From: Phycisphaerae bacterium RAS2
GTDB taxonomy: Bacteria > Planctomycetota > Phycisphaerae > UBA1845 > UTPLA1
Direction: 5' to 3'
NCBI GenBank assembly: GCA_007753915.1
Contig: CP036352.1
Span: 3,349,306 to 3,413,305 of the forward strand
Length of the DNA: 64,000 bases
Shown one piece after another: positions 9,874-19,240 of the stretch (position 1 is its first letter; each line of letters starts with the position of its first letter). Below the pieces are notes generated by a model. That model was given only the letters and a program-made list of their open reading frames with translations, had not been told where the DNA came from and did no database searches. The translations under genes were made by a program, and so were the position numbers.

Positions 9874-10842
9874 TCAGGGCTCATGATCGGGCAAGCGCGA
9901 TTGGGGAATCAATCGGTCGGCTCGACGCGGCCGCCGCTCCCCGGATTCCGCCAGAAGCGACTGCAACTCTTCGTCAAGCGGCTGGGCGGCTTCCCACGCG
10001 GCGTGAAGCTGATCGACGAGCGCGTTGTATTCGAACTTTGCATTTGCATTTGGGTTTCGGCCGCCCGGCAGCCCTTTCTTCCTTCGATTGAAATACCGCA
10101 ATTGCTTGCGCAATTCCTGTGCCCGAGCGCGACCCTTGTCAAAGCCCTTGTTGAACCCCCGAATCGTCTTGCTAAGACCGTCAATTTGCCTGGAAAGCGC
10201 CTCTTCGGGCACGCCGGCGACTTTGATCTCGCGGGCAGTCTCAACAAGCTCGCGAGCGCTCGACGCCCGTGCCGCAAGCGATTGCCAGTCATTCTTCTGC
10301 ATTGCGGCGTCGCACTTTCTGAACTCCGCGTCAATCTCCCTGGCCACATCCTGCCCGACCGCGGCGAGCAGCGCGGCCCATGCCTCCGACGCCACAAGAT
10401 CCCCGCTCTGCTTCGGCGCGGTTGCCTTCGATGCCCTTTGCAGAATCTCAGCACGGCGCCCCAGTGAGCCTGCATCGCGCAGCGCCAGCACACCCTTCAG
10501 CACCGTATTGGACTGTGCCCGACGGCCGATGCGAAAGTACGTCATGGCCAACCCAAGCTTCAGCTCGGCGGATTCCGCTCCGACCGCGCGCTGGCATTCC
10601 TTCTCAAGATCCGCGAGAGACGATTCGCTGTCGCCATTGCGGATCCGACCCATGCATTCTTCGACTAGCGGATTTGCGAACTCAAGCCCTTCCGGGGAAG
10701 TGAGTTGGTTCGCCGCGCGCGGGCGCTGCCCCTCTTTCGACTTCTTGGGAACGCGAGGGCCTGCCTCGACGGGCGCGATGACGTTGAATGCGATCAGGAG
10801 GGCAAAGCTACATGACAAAAGTGCTTTCATGGCGGACCTCAT
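9874..10842 (-). CDS. Secreted helical (TPR-like) protein of unknown function
   Basis: About 322 aa with a signal peptide (MKALLSCSFALLIAFNVIAPVEA) and a long alpha-helical body rich in Ala, Glu, Lys and Arg. A stretch such as LKLGLAMTYFRIGRRAQSNTVLKGVLAL looks like a single TPR hairpin; the C-terminal half is coiled-coil-like and ends in basic residues (RRPRRADRLIPQSR). The start at 10842 has GGAGAG a few bases upstream; the ATG at 10830 is an alternative. It lies 23 bp downstream of the kinase stub and may be expressed from the ECF sigma factor operon. I do not recognise the family. Confidence 0.65.
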   Translation of the reverse strand: MRSAMKALLSCSFALLIAFNVIAPVEAGPRVPKKSKEGQRPRAANQLTSPEGLEFANPLVEECMGRIRNGDSESSLADLEKECQRAVGAESAELKLGLAMTYFRIGRRAQSNTVLKGVLALRDAGSLGRRAEILQRASKATAPKQSGDLVASEAWAALLAAVGQDVAREIDAEFRKCDAAMQKNDWQSLAARASSARELVETAREIKVAGVPEEALSRQIDGLSKTIRGFNKGFDKGRARAQELRKQLRYFNRRKKGLPGGRNPNANAKFEYNALVDQLHAAWEAAQPLDEELQSLLAESGERRPRRADRLIPQSRLPDHEP

Positions 10843-10865
10843 CGTGTCTCTCCGGGAGCAATCCA

Positions 10866-11102
10866 TCATTCCGAATCCTCAATCGAGATGAATGGCACGC
10901 TACGCATAGTATTTAATCGCTTGCCCGGCGTCGCTCCGAGTGGCGAACTCCCAAGCTCGCTATCGAGCAGCGCTTCCACATCCGCACGGAGGTCGGCATC
11001 GCCGGCGCAGGCGAGTGCGAGATACGCCTCGCGCTCGGCGCCCTGCCGACCGGCGGCCCCGGCGAACACCTCCTTAATCTTTTTCCAGCGATCGTCGTTC
11101 AT
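10866..11102 (-). pseudogene. Truncated N-terminal stub of a serine/threonine kinase
   Basis: Only 78 aa: MNDDRWKKIKEVFAGAAGRQ followed by EREAYLALACAGDADLRADVEALLD. This is the conserved pre-kinase segment found in many planctomycete and acidobacterial Ser/Thr kinases (pattern ...RWxxIKExFxxAxxxxxxERxAYLxxACxGDxxLRxEVExLL). The catalytic domain that should follow is absent; the frame ends shortly after at ISIEDSE. It sits downstream of an ECF sigma gene, where full-length kinases are often found. It could be a relic after deletion or a short functional regulator; the former seems more likely. Confidence 0.6.
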
Positions 11103-11286
11103 GATGATGCTGCCCAACGCGCTTCGATGATCTTGTGCGCCTGTCATCCCCTCATAGGGTGCCGGCCGGATTGACTGACACGTGCTTTGCAGGCGACCCG
11201 GATAAGTAGCGGCCCAACCAGTGCCGATTGCGGATCATTCACCGCGCCCCGGAATCAATTCCCAGTCGCTGACCAACGAACACTAC

Positions 11287-11349
11287 CCACTGACCACTGC
11301 CCGCTGGCAACTGTCCACTGCTCACTGCCTACTGACCACTGGCCCCTGC
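11287..11349. repeat. Degenerate tandem heptamer repeat (CCACTGN)
   Basis: Nine consecutive 7-bp units in perfect phase: CCACTGA, CCACTGC, CCGCTGG, CAACTGT, CCACTGC, TCACTGC, CTACTGA, CCACTGG, CCCCTGC. The tract ends 5 bp from the stop codon of the ECF sigma gene on the minus strand. It resembles the short tandemly repeated heptamer sequences known from cyanobacteria and other bacteria. A second heptamer tract with another unit lies at 54381-54415. Confidence 0.8.
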
Positions 11350-11354
11350 CCTCC

Positions 11355-11966
11355 CTACTCGCTCTCCTCGAACTCATGCATCACCTCGCGCAGCGCCTTG
11401 ATGATCCGATGCCGCGCCTGGTGCACGCTGTCAACCGATAGCCCCAACTCCAACGCGACCTGTTCGGCCGGCTGCTCCTGCAGAACATACATCTCAAACG
11501 CGCGGTACGTCCTCACGCGCGACTCGTCCGCCAGGCATCGCTCGCGGACGATCTCTTTGGCGCGCTGGAGCTTTTCGGTCTCCCACACATCGTTCCACGC
11601 CGCCTCCACCGCGTGGTCCGCCGGATCGATCGCGTCGAGTGGTCGGCCGTTAAGCTGCATAGTTTTGCCGAATCGGTCGCGCAGCGCGCGCCACGTGCAC
11701 GTCTTGAGATACCCGCGGAAGCGGCCCTTGGACGGGTCGTAGCAGAAGCGCGGCTGCGCGGCGTAGAAGCCGAGCAAGACATCCTGCACGAGATCGCCGA
11801 CATCGTGCGGCCGCGCGCCCATCTTGCGGGCGAATCCGGCGATCATCGGTGCGTAGCGATGCTCGAACTCACTCCACGCCATCTCGCGGGCGGAGGCGTC
11901 GGACTTAAGCCGCATCAACAGCGACGCGCGGGTGGCGTGCGACTCGTGCAAAAAAGTCGGATCCAT
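11355..11966 (-). CDS. ECF-type RNA polymerase sigma factor
   Basis: 203 aa. Region 2 is recognisable in FEHRYAPMIAGFARKMGARP and DVGDLVQDVLLGFYAAQPRF with the following FRGYLKTCTWRALRDR. Region 4 appears in YRAFEMYVLQEQPAEQVALELGLSVDSVHQARHRII, a helix-turn-helix that binds the -35 element. Long linker and composition fit the planctomycete-expanded ECF groups that are co-encoded with Ser/Thr kinases rather than classical anti-sigma factors. The next gene downstream is a kinase stub, so its cognate signalling partner may be lost or located elsewhere. The ATG at 11966 starts the family-typical N-terminus. Confidence 0.85.
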   Translation of the reverse strand: MDPTFLHESHATRASLLMRLKSDASAREMAWSEFEHRYAPMIAGFARKMGARPHDVGDLVQDVLLGFYAAQPRFCYDPSKGRFRGYLKTCTWRALRDRFGKTMQLNGRPLDAIDPADHAVEAAWNDVWETEKLQRAKEIVRERCLADESRVRTYRAFEMYVLQEQPAEQVALELGLSVDSVHQARHRIIKALREVMHEFEESE

Positions 11967-12075
11967 GCTTCACCGTCGGGTCAGAGATCAGCCCGAGCCT
12001 TTGGACTTCGCCAAGTGTATCAGAGTTGTCCGGCCGTTGAAATGGGCGGGGACACGGTTCTGGCATGTCGGTGGA

Positions 12076-12936
12076 TCATTCGCGCTGGCCCGCCGTGGTT
12101 CGTCGGCGGCGAAGCGACCGGCCCGCGATGAACTGCGCCCCCATCCCTGCCGGAAGGACGGCCGCGATGTTCCCGCCGAACGCGCCACAAAACCGCGTGC
12201 CCATGCCGCCGCAGTCGATGTGACTGGAAGTGTCGCAGTTGAAGCTGGGCATGATGCCGGGGCCGTCACCACCGTTGGTGATCGTCGTCGAGGCCGTTTG
12301 AGCCGCGCCGGGCGAAGCCGCCGTGATGACTCGAATGTTATCCGCGCAGCAGGTGACGCGAAGTGTGACCGAGACGGTGCGGCGGTCAGCGCTCAACGTG
12401 ACGCTGCTGCCATCGCCTAACTCGGTGGATTGATGATCCTGCCCCGGCGGATAAGCGGTTGACGGCAGACCGATCAGTGCATTTGTGCCGAGCAGCCCCG
12501 CGCCGCCGATGATCAAGCCGAGGATCTCTTCGTCGAACGTGATCGAGCCGGTGGCGCTTCGCGCCTGGCCTGTGCCGATCTTGTCATAGTGAATGTAGTA
12601 AGTATTGATCTGTGTACCGGCCGGGATGGTCGCCGGCGAGAGATTGCGGCCCGACGGACCGGGGGAGGTGCCGGGCTGCGAGATGCTGACGTTGACAATT
12701 TGGGGGAGCGTGAAACCTGATCGCTCCGCGAAGACAAAAATGCTCGCGTCGCTTTCCAGCTCTCCCGTGACCACGCTTCCCGGTGCGGCGATCTGCTGCA
12801 TCCCACCGCTGACGCCGATGATGCCGGCGCGGGCCGAGGCGGCGGCGCTCAAGATGGTTCCAATCGCGATCGCGGAGATTGCGAGACGGAATGGCGAGAA
12901 CGAGGAATGACGTTTCAGTCCATTAGCGGCATGCAT
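12076..12936 (-). CDS. Secreted protein of unknown function
   Basis: About 286 aa. The ATG at 12936 is chosen because GGGAG lies 7 nt upstream; it gives a clear signal peptide (FRLAISAIAIGTILSAAASARA) after a basic N-region. The mature part starts IIGVSGGMQQIAAPGSVV and contains a segment (TYYIHYDKIGTGQARSATGS) that reads like a planctomycete secreted-protein motif, usually seen in PEP-CTERM proteins. The C-terminus ends in a basic run (RSLRRRR) but lacks the PEP motif and transmembrane helix. Two Cys-rich spots (VTCCADN and FNCDTSSHIDCGG) suggest disulfides. Its role is not deducible. Confidence 0.65.
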   Translation of the reverse strand: MHAANGLKRHSSFSPFRLAISAIAIGTILSAAASARAGIIGVSGGMQQIAAPGSVVTGELESDASIFVFAERSGFTLPQIVNVSISQPGTSPGPSGRNLSPATIPAGTQINTYYIHYDKIGTGQARSATGSITFDEEILGLIIGGAGLLGTNALIGLPSTAYPPGQDHQSTELGDGSSVTLSADRRTVSVTLRVTCCADNIRVITAASPGAAQTASTTITNGGDGPGIMPSFNCDTSSHIDCGGMGTRFCGAFGGNIAAVLPAGMGAQFIAGRSLRRRRTTAGQRE

Positions 12937-13205
12937 GTGCAAACTCCCAGATGCAATCGGCATGGCCGGAGAAGCCGCCCCGTGCAGGACTTCTTTGGCC
13001 AGGCGCTCCCTTTCCGGCCGCAGTCCGAATCCGCAGCCGTTCAGATTTCAAATAGGATGGATCGCTATCCGGCTGACAGCAGAATTTGGATAATTCTTAG
13101 CCCCCATCAGGGACGTCCTAAGCCGAGATGCGGCAGAGCATTAGGCTTGGCTCCATTCAAGCCACGGTCCTTTCCGGAATGAGATTCGGTGCAAGCTGCA
13201 GGAGT

Positions 13206-14816
13206 ACGCCCGCCATGTGTCTGGTGTTGCTGCCCAAGGGACGGCTGCACCAGCAGGACGCGCCCCTGGTACGATTCCTGAAGAAGGTATACCGAAACAT
13301 CCTTCCCCGAATTGTGATTCACCCGCGTCGCGCGGTCGGAGCGTTACTGATCATGTTTGTGCTTGCCGCGTGCGCCATTCCCTTCCTCGCTGAGGAATTC
13401 CTGCCGTCATTCAAAGAAACCGATTTCCTTATGCACTGGGTCGAGAAACCCGGTACGTCACTCGATGCAATGCAGCGAATCACCGTACAGGCCAGTAGGG
13501 AATTGCGATCCATCCCCGGTGTCCGCAATTTCGGCGCGCACATCGGTCGGGCCGAAGTGGCGGATGAAGTGGTCGGCCCTAATTTCACGGAGCTTTGGAT
13601 CAGCATCGACCCCGAAGTTAACTACGACGGCACCATCGCACACATCCAGGAAGTGGTCGACGGCTACCCGGGCCTGTATCGCGATGTGCTCACCTATCTC
13701 AAAGAGCGAATCAAGGAAGTGCTGACCGGAGCCAGCGCGAGCATCGTTGTGCGTGTGTTTGGCCCCGACCTCGACACGTTGCGCGGCAAGGCGCAAGAGA
13801 TAGGCGCCGCGATCAAAGACATCAAGGGTGTCGCCGATCTCAAAGTCGAGCCTCAAGTTCTTGTGCCGCAGATTTTTGTGGCGGTTCGCCCGGAAGCGGC
13901 GGCGCAGTTCGGCTTGACCGCGGGGGCGATTCGCCGCGCTGCGACAGCCGTCGTGAAGGGCGTGAAAGTCGGTGAGGTCTACGATCAGCAAGTGGTATTT
14001 GATGTCGCGGTCTGGGGGGCTCCGAAGGTTCGAAGCGAACTGGCGGCAATTCGCGACTTGTTGATCGATACTCCCGGCGGCGGCCACGTTCCCCTGAAGG
14101 ATGTCGCAGACGTATCGATTGAGGCGACGCCGAACGAAATTAAGCGGGAAGGCGCGTCCCGCCGCATCGACGTCACCTGCAACGTCCGCGATAGAGACTT
14201 GGGCAGCGTCGCCAAGGAGATCGAGAATCGTGTCCGCAAGCTCACGTTTGAACGCGGCTATCACCCCGAATTCCTTGGTGAATATGCTGCACGCGTCGAA
14301 TCCAGGAACAACCTGTTGATGCTCTCCGCCTTCGCCCTTTTAGGGATCTTTCTCCTGTTGCACATGGACTTCCAATCCGCCCGCCTTGCAGGTCTGGTTT
14401 TTGTCACGCTTCCCTTCGCCTTGATTGGCGGCGTCGCTGGCGCACTGCTTAGTGGCGGCGTTCTCTCGCTTGGTTCGCTCGTCGGCTTTGTAACCGTGCT
14501 GGGAATCGCGGCGCGCAACGGCATCATGCTGGTGAGCCATTATCGTCACTTGCAGGAAGAGGGCATGCCGTTCGGGCTTAAGTTGATCATGCAGGGAGCC
14601 GAAGAGCGGCTTTCGCCGATCTTGATGACCGCATTGTGTGCAGGCTTGGGTTTGCTTCCGCTGGTCGTCGCAGGCAGCCGTCCAGGGCACGAAATCGAGC
14701 ATCCGATGGCCATCGTCATTCTCGGCGGCCTTTTCACTTCCACGATTCTGAACCTGGTCTTGCTGCCGGCACTTTATTGGTCAGCGTTTCGTTCGACGGC
14801 ATCAATCGAAGACTAG
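13206..14816 (+). pseudogene. CzcA/CusA-type heavy-metal efflux RND pump, missing N-terminal half
   Basis: About 537 codons of an inner-membrane RND transporter, normally about 1040 aa. Similarity begins at [13 protein letters not shown], the end of transmembrane helix 6, and continues through the second periplasmic porter region ([38 protein letters not shown]), ending with the helices around [23 protein letters not shown] and [20 protein letters not shown]. The first half, including the helix-4 proton-relay acidic residues, is absent, and the upstream frame (13128-13205) is not transporter-like. A frame start at ATG 13215 is possible but the product would not pump. A neighbouring IS relic begins 17 bp after the stop, consistent with IS-mediated rearrangement. 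Confidence 0.85.
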
Positions 14817-14832
14817 CGAAGTCCATAGTAGA

Positions 14833-15083
14833 TGACCATCCTCCCAGAAACCGGTCCGGGCCCTGGGGTAGGATTGCGGCTTGGGTTTTTGAGGAGAGGT
14901 CATGAGCGGGAAGCAGCCTAGGGCGGAAGAGAAGGTGGACAAATTGATTGAGGCGGATGTGTTGATTAAACCAGGACGGACGGTCGTCGATGCATGGATG
15001 CAGATCGGCGTGTCGGAGCAGACCTACTACCGTTGGCGGAAGGAGTACAGCGACGTTCGGCATCGTATTGGCGGTCAGTTCAG
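14833..15083 (+). mobile_element. Second decayed 5' IS3-family fragment
   Basis: The left end (TGACCATCCTCCCAGAAACC) and leader are diverged versions of those at 990 and 33618. An orfA remnant starts at ATG 14902 (MSGKQPRAEEKVDKLIEADV) and reaches QTYYRWRKEY, then diverges from the intact IS and stops after GGQFS at 15087. The segment is exactly as long as the relic at 990-1240 (251 bp) and shares its non-IS tail (GGCGGTCARTTCAG). A sequence CGGGGGTAAGGTCG near 15189-15202 loosely resembles a right inverted repeat. Confidence 0.75.
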
Positions 15084-15786
15084 TTAAGTAGCGGCTACGT
15101 TGATCATCTCGGACCAGTCCGCCAAGGCAGGTCCAAAGAATCCTAGGGCTTCGCACTCTGCTTCGGGGAGACATGCTGGTTGATGAGTTCGGGGGTAAGG
15201 TCGGGCAGCCGCTAACAAAATGAAGGCGAGATTGAGGAGGAGCACTTCCTCAGAAAAATGCTGCGCCGTGTTTCCTTGCCCACGGTTTTCTTGCCCAGCG
15301 AGTCACCTTCGCATCGTATACATTTATGCCCGCGAGACACCTGACAGCCGCATAGAATGCGGGCGCGACATCGCCAAATATCCCACCGACATCGGACTTG
15401 TTCTGCCGTTTTGAACGAACAAACGCGATGCCGAAAAGCGCGCTGTTTGCCGCTACGGGCCGCTCGTCGATCAGAACGGCAGCACGGGCATGGTGGATAT
15501 GCAGGGCCGGTAGGAGCTTGGCCGGCAGTTTCTTTGGTAGCCCGACGTGGGCGTTGTGGAAGGAGTTGTTGTGCTACAAATTCTCGGATCCCAGTCTCCG
15601 AGATAGGTCCGACCAGTCAGAACCCAGAATTCAATCCAAAACATATTGGGACGCGGCGACAGAACACTCGAAAGGCCGACTCAAAACGCCCCAACCTGCC
15701 CCCTGAGTGCAATTGACTCGGCGCAACTTTATCTTGGCAATAGAAGCGGAAATGAGCCGTTTGTCCGAATATTGGAGATTGCTTTC
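15084..15786. other. Long intergenic stretch, no gene recognised
   Basis: About 700 bp between the IS relic and the BNR-propeller gene. Frames on both strands are short, overlapping and without domain character. The first about 120 bp may still belong to the decayed element (see the right-end-like sequence near 15190). The rest probably holds the promoter of the downstream secreted protein; no confident -35/-10 pair was picked. Confidence 0.45.
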
Positions 15787-17889
15787 ATGCGAGTTTTGCG
15801 TCCCGACAGACAATTCCCGGCGGCGAAATACCAGCAATGGATCGCGTCAGTGATCGCGATTCAAGTTCTAGGGCCGGCGGTGAAGGCCGACAATTTCTGG
15901 CACCCCCTGAATGGACCAACGGGCGGGAGTATCTACGCACTCGTGCAAGACGCAACCACGGGCAATCTCTTTGCAGGCACGGGATATCAGCACGGGTACA
16001 ACAGAAACGCCGGAAGCGTGTTTCGCTCATCCGACAATGGCGCGCACTGGTCGTACGTCAGCGCCGACTTTTTTGATGTGGCCAATCCGATCAATACGAG
16101 AGTCCGCGGGCTGGCCGTGTCCAACACCGGCATCATCTTTGCTGGCCTCGAAGGCGCGGGCGTCTTTCGATCAACCAATGGTGGAACGAGTTGGTCGCCA
16201 TTCAACACTGCCCTGGGTGATCTATCAGTTCGCGCCGTCGCCGTTTCTCCGTTGGACGAGGTCTATGCGGCCACGGCAACCGGAGGCGTGTTTCGACTGG
16301 TCGGCGCCAACTGGTCGGCTGACAACATTGGCCTGACGAATCTCGCCGCACGGGCCTTTGCATTCGGGCCTGGCTACCTGATCGTCGGCACAGCCGGGGG
16401 TGGTGTTTTCAAGCGCATCACGGGAGGGAACTGGATCAATGCAAACAGCGGGTTGACCGACTTCACCATCAACGGCTTGTACGCCTCGCCCGGCGGAACG
16501 CGCCTTCTTGCGTGCACGAATGCGGGGCTGTTCGAATCGAACGATCATGCCGCGACGTGGCATGCCCTCGTCGGGCCGTTCACGGGCACTACGGTCTGGT
16601 CGGCGGTGGAAATCGGAACCAGTATTCTGCTCGGCACAGCTACCGGTATGTTTGTCTCCGATTCGACGGGATCTCAATGGACCACTGCTACAAACGGCTA
16701 CACGGGGACAGTCTGCCGCACTCTACTGAATGACGGCCTTGGAAATGTGTTCTCGGGCTCGTTTCATGAGGGCGTGTTCCGATCGACGGACGGCGCACAG
16801 AGCTGGACCCAGCAGAATGACGGTCTTTACGGGCGAACAGTTCTGCGGCTCGTCGTTTCGAGCCGCGGATACGTCTTGGCAGGAACCAATTCTCAAGGCG
16901 TCTTTCGTTCCGACGTATTGGGCGCGACGTGGAGCGGCCCCAACCTGCCAACCCGAAGCATTTTTGCGTTGAATGAAAGTCCGTGGGGCGACCTTTTCGC
17001 CGGAAACTACACCATTCTGCCGAGTGGCGTGCCCGACGGCCATGCCTGGCGATCCTCGGACGACGGTGAGAACTGGGCCCCGCTCGACAATGGTCCAATT
17101 CCATCCATGGTCAGCGGATTTGCCTTTCCATCACCGCAGCAGGTGATCTGCTCGACCGCATGGGGCGTCAACAGCGTCCGGACCTCGACGAACAACGGCG
17201 ATCAATGGACGCAACTTTCGCCGGGGCCTGGGAATGAGGCATATTGCTTGACGAGAAACTCCGCGGGCGATCTGTTCATCGGCTCAGAAGGTCACGGCGT
17301 GCTTCGCTACAACGCGGCCGCCCAAACGTGGACGAACCTGGGACTGGCAACGCTGTCGCAGCAGTTCTCAATTGCCATCAATTCGCAAGGCCACGTATTC
17401 GTCGGTAATGATGGCAACATCAAGGGCGTCTACAAATCCACGAACAATGGCGATGCCCTCTCTCCCCTTGGCTCCTTTCCTAGCAACTATGGCTACGTCA
17501 TCGTCTGCCTTCCAAACGATGACCTCTACGTCGGAACACGCGACGTGGGCATTCAGCATTCCAACGACGGCGGGGCTTCCTGGTCCACCGTAAACAGCGG
17601 CCTCCCCGTGAAGTCGTGTCAGGCAATGACGCTTGGGCCGGATGGCCATTTGTATGCAGGTGTGGCCGGCTTTGGCGTGTATCGATCGGCGTTGCCCCTG
17701 GTTTCGCAAACCGCCGGTGATATCGACGGCGATGGCGATGTTGATGAATTGGATATCGCGATCTTTGTCAATGTGCTGCTTGCCATCGACACCGTACCGA
17801 TACATGTTTTGCGCTCGGACGTAAGCCGGGATGGGATGGCCGACGGAGGCGACGTGGCCGGCTTCGTCGCCGCATGCCTCGGCTCGTGA
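15787..17889 (+). CDS. Secreted BNR/Asp-box propeller protein with dockerin-like C-terminus
   Basis: About 700 aa. The ATG at 15787 follows GGAG and gives a signal-like N-terminus (YQQWIASVIAIQVLGPAVKA). The body is a chain of about 12-14 blades with the Asp-box/BNR pattern SxDxGxxW, for example FRSSDNGAHWSYV, FRSTNGGTSWSPF, FRSTDGAQSWTQQ and HSNDGGASWSTV, as in sialidase-like and sortilin-type propellers. The C-terminus carries two dockerin-like loops (GDIDGDGDVDELDIAIFVNV and DVSRDGMADGGDVAGFVAAC). No sialidase catalytic arginine triad or tyrosine was recognised, so a binding or structural role is more likely. The next gene starts 26 bp downstream and has the same type of tail. Confidence 0.85.
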   Translation: MRVLRPDRQFPAAKYQQWIASVIAIQVLGPAVKADNFWHPLNGPTGGSIYALVQDATTGNLFAGTGYQHGYNRNAGSVFRSSDNGAHWSYVSADFFDVANPINTRVRGLAVSNTGIIFAGLEGAGVFRSTNGGTSWSPFNTALGDLSVRAVAVSPLDEVYAATATGGVFRLVGANWSADNIGLTNLAARAFAFGPGYLIVGTAGGGVFKRITGGNWINANSGLTDFTINGLYASPGGTRLLACTNAGLFESNDHAATWHALVGPFTGTTVWSAVEIGTSILLGTATGMFVSDSTGSQWTTATNGYTGTVCRTLLNDGLGNVFSGSFHEGVFRSTDGAQSWTQQNDGLYGRTVLRLVVSSRGYVLAGTNSQGVFRSDVLGATWSGPNLPTRSIFALNESPWGDLFAGNYTILPSGVPDGHAWRSSDDGENWAPLDNGPIPSMVSGFAFPSPQQVICSTAWGVNSVRTSTNNGDQWTQLSPGPGNEAYCLTRNSAGDLFIGSEGHGVLRYNAAAQTWTNLGLATLSQQFSIAINSQGHVFVGNDGNIKGVYKSTNNGDALSPLGSFPSNYGYVIVCLPNDDLYVGTRDVGIQHSNDGGASWSTVNSGLPVKSCQAMTLGPDGHLYAGVAGFGVYRSALPLVSQTAGDIDGDGDVDELDIAIFVNVLLAIDTVPIHVLRSDVSRDGMADGGDVAGFVAACLGS

Positions 17890-17915
17890 GGCGCGCCGCC
17901 CCAAGGAGTGCAATC

Positions 17916-19124
17916 ATGAAAATGGGAATTGCGGCGATTGTCACTTTGTTCGCGCATTCCGCCGCCTTCGCGCAACCCTGTGACCAGAACGCGCCCCAGG
18001 TGTCGTTGTACGATTTGGGTGCCGGATCCTATAAGACGTTTCAAGGGGGGCTCTATCCGGGCGGGAGCAACGCCCGCCCCGATGCGCACGAAGCCGCCGG
18101 ACGGCAGATTGCAGCCGCCATTCAACCGCTTGACCTCAACGGTGCGTTCAACCCAAACGGTCGCGTTGTGCTGATCAGCATCGGGATCAGCAACATGACA
18201 CTAGAATGGCGCGTCGGAGCAAACAACGACCCAGCCAGCGCGGCCCTGGCGTTCACGGCCAAAGTCACGCCCTTGCAAATGATTGGTGTCGTCAACCCGG
18301 CTGTCCTTGTCGTAGACGGAGCTAAAGGCGCCATGGGTGCGGATGTCTGGGGCGCGGAGCCGCCGAACCTTTCCCAGGATCCGTGGCTGACTGCCTTGAA
18401 TCGGCTGACATTCAGCGGATCAAGCCGTCACCAGGTTCAGGTCGCTTGCGTCAAGGCTGCGCACATGGGCCCCACGACTTGCATCGCCAGCGACGGAAGC
18501 ACACTTGGAGACGCCGGGTTATTGGCACAGGACTTTGCCGGTATCGCGCGCAATCTGAAGGTCGTGTTCCCAAATATCAAGCTCGCCTACTATGTAAGCC
18601 GCAGCTATGGCGGTTACGCGTCATCCGGCAATCGCGAGCCGTTTGCGTATGAACAGGGATTCGCAACGAAGTGGACGATTGAATCTCAAATCACGGCAAA
18701 TGGAGCGTTTGGCAGTCTTGAATTCAATGGGCCAAGCCCGGTCGCCCCATGGATTGCCTGGGGAGCCTATCTTTGGGCCAACGGAAGCACGCCAAGCGGC
18801 CTTGGAATGACCTGGGACGTTGGCGATTTCGTAGCCGATCATATCCACCCATCGGCGAGCGGCGTGGACAAGGCCTCGACCGCATTCTTGAATTTCTTTC
18901 TCGCCGATCCGACTTCCCGCCCGTGGTTCGGATGGCAATGTCTTCACGGTGATGTTGACGGGAATGGGCAGATTGACGCAAATGACATTCCTCATTTCGT
19001 GGCTACGCTGCTCGTGCCTCAGAACGCCCTTGTGGCCATGCAGTGCCGAGCCGATGTGAACAACGACGGGCTCGTAACAGAGGCCGACACGCCGGAATTC
19101 GTATCGCTACTTCTTGGATCGTAG
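17916..19124 (+). CDS. Secreted SGNH-hydrolase-like protein with dockerin-like C-terminus
   Basis: About 402 aa starting at an ATG 10 nt after AAGGAG. Signal peptide KMGIAAIVTLFAHSAAFAQ, then a domain with VVLISIGISNMTLEW near the nucleophile region and DHIHPSASGVDKAS near the C-terminus, the latter fitting the catalytic DxxH of SGNH hydrolases. LYDLG and KLAYYVSRSYGGYASSG also match a family common in Planctomycetota and Verrucomicrobiota. The tail has two dockerin-like loops (GDVDGNGQIDANDIPHFVAT and ADVNNDGLVTEADTPEFVSL). Substrate is unknown; esterase or carbohydrate acetylesterase activity would be inference. Probably co-transcribed with the preceding propeller gene. Confidence 0.75.
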   Translation: MKMGIAAIVTLFAHSAAFAQPCDQNAPQVSLYDLGAGSYKTFQGGLYPGGSNARPDAHEAAGRQIAAAIQPLDLNGAFNPNGRVVLISIGISNMTLEWRVGANNDPASAALAFTAKVTPLQMIGVVNPAVLVVDGAKGAMGADVWGAEPPNLSQDPWLTALNRLTFSGSSRHQVQVACVKAAHMGPTTCIASDGSTLGDAGLLAQDFAGIARNLKVVFPNIKLAYYVSRSYGGYASSGNREPFAYEQGFATKWTIESQITANGAFGSLEFNGPSPVAPWIAWGAYLWANGSTPSGLGMTWDVGDFVADHIHPSASGVDKASTAFLNFFLADPTSRPWFGWQCLHGDVDGNGQIDANDIPHFVATLLVPQNALVAMQCRADVNNDGLVTEADTPEFVSLLLGS

Positions 19125-19154
19125 TTTGAACAGCGGGGGCGGCGGCGAGTCTTA

Positions 19155-19240
19155 TGACCCTTCCCCACGATTTGGTCCAGTTGCAGTGCTAGTCCTTTAC
19201 CGCACAGGGGCACGCCGTGTGCGGGCACATTGGAGTGAGG
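19155..19240 (-). mobile_element. Solo right-end relic of the IS3-family element, inverted
   Basis: TGACCCTTCCCCACGATTTG at 19155 matches the right inverted repeat of the intact IS (34908 reading leftwards: TGACCTTCCCCCACGGTTTA) at 23 of 29 positions. The similarity continues inwards (TAGTCC, ACCG, GCACGCCGTGTGCGGGC versus GCACACGCTGTGGGCGGGC). No transposase frame remains. The remaining intergenic DNA up to 19582 shows nothing else I can name. Confidence 0.6.

Noticed and set aside
9651-9884. Minus-strand frame with CLGSCH, resembling a haem motif
   Set aside because: Spacing is CxxxCH, remainder is not protein-like and no signal peptide.
12076-12300. PEP-CTERM tail on the 286-aa secreted protein
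   Set aside because: Ends in an Arg cluster but lacks both the PEP motif and the transmembrane helix.
15220-15706. Short plus-strand frames in the gap before the BNR-propeller gene
   Set aside because: Mutually overlapping, no RBS, no domain.
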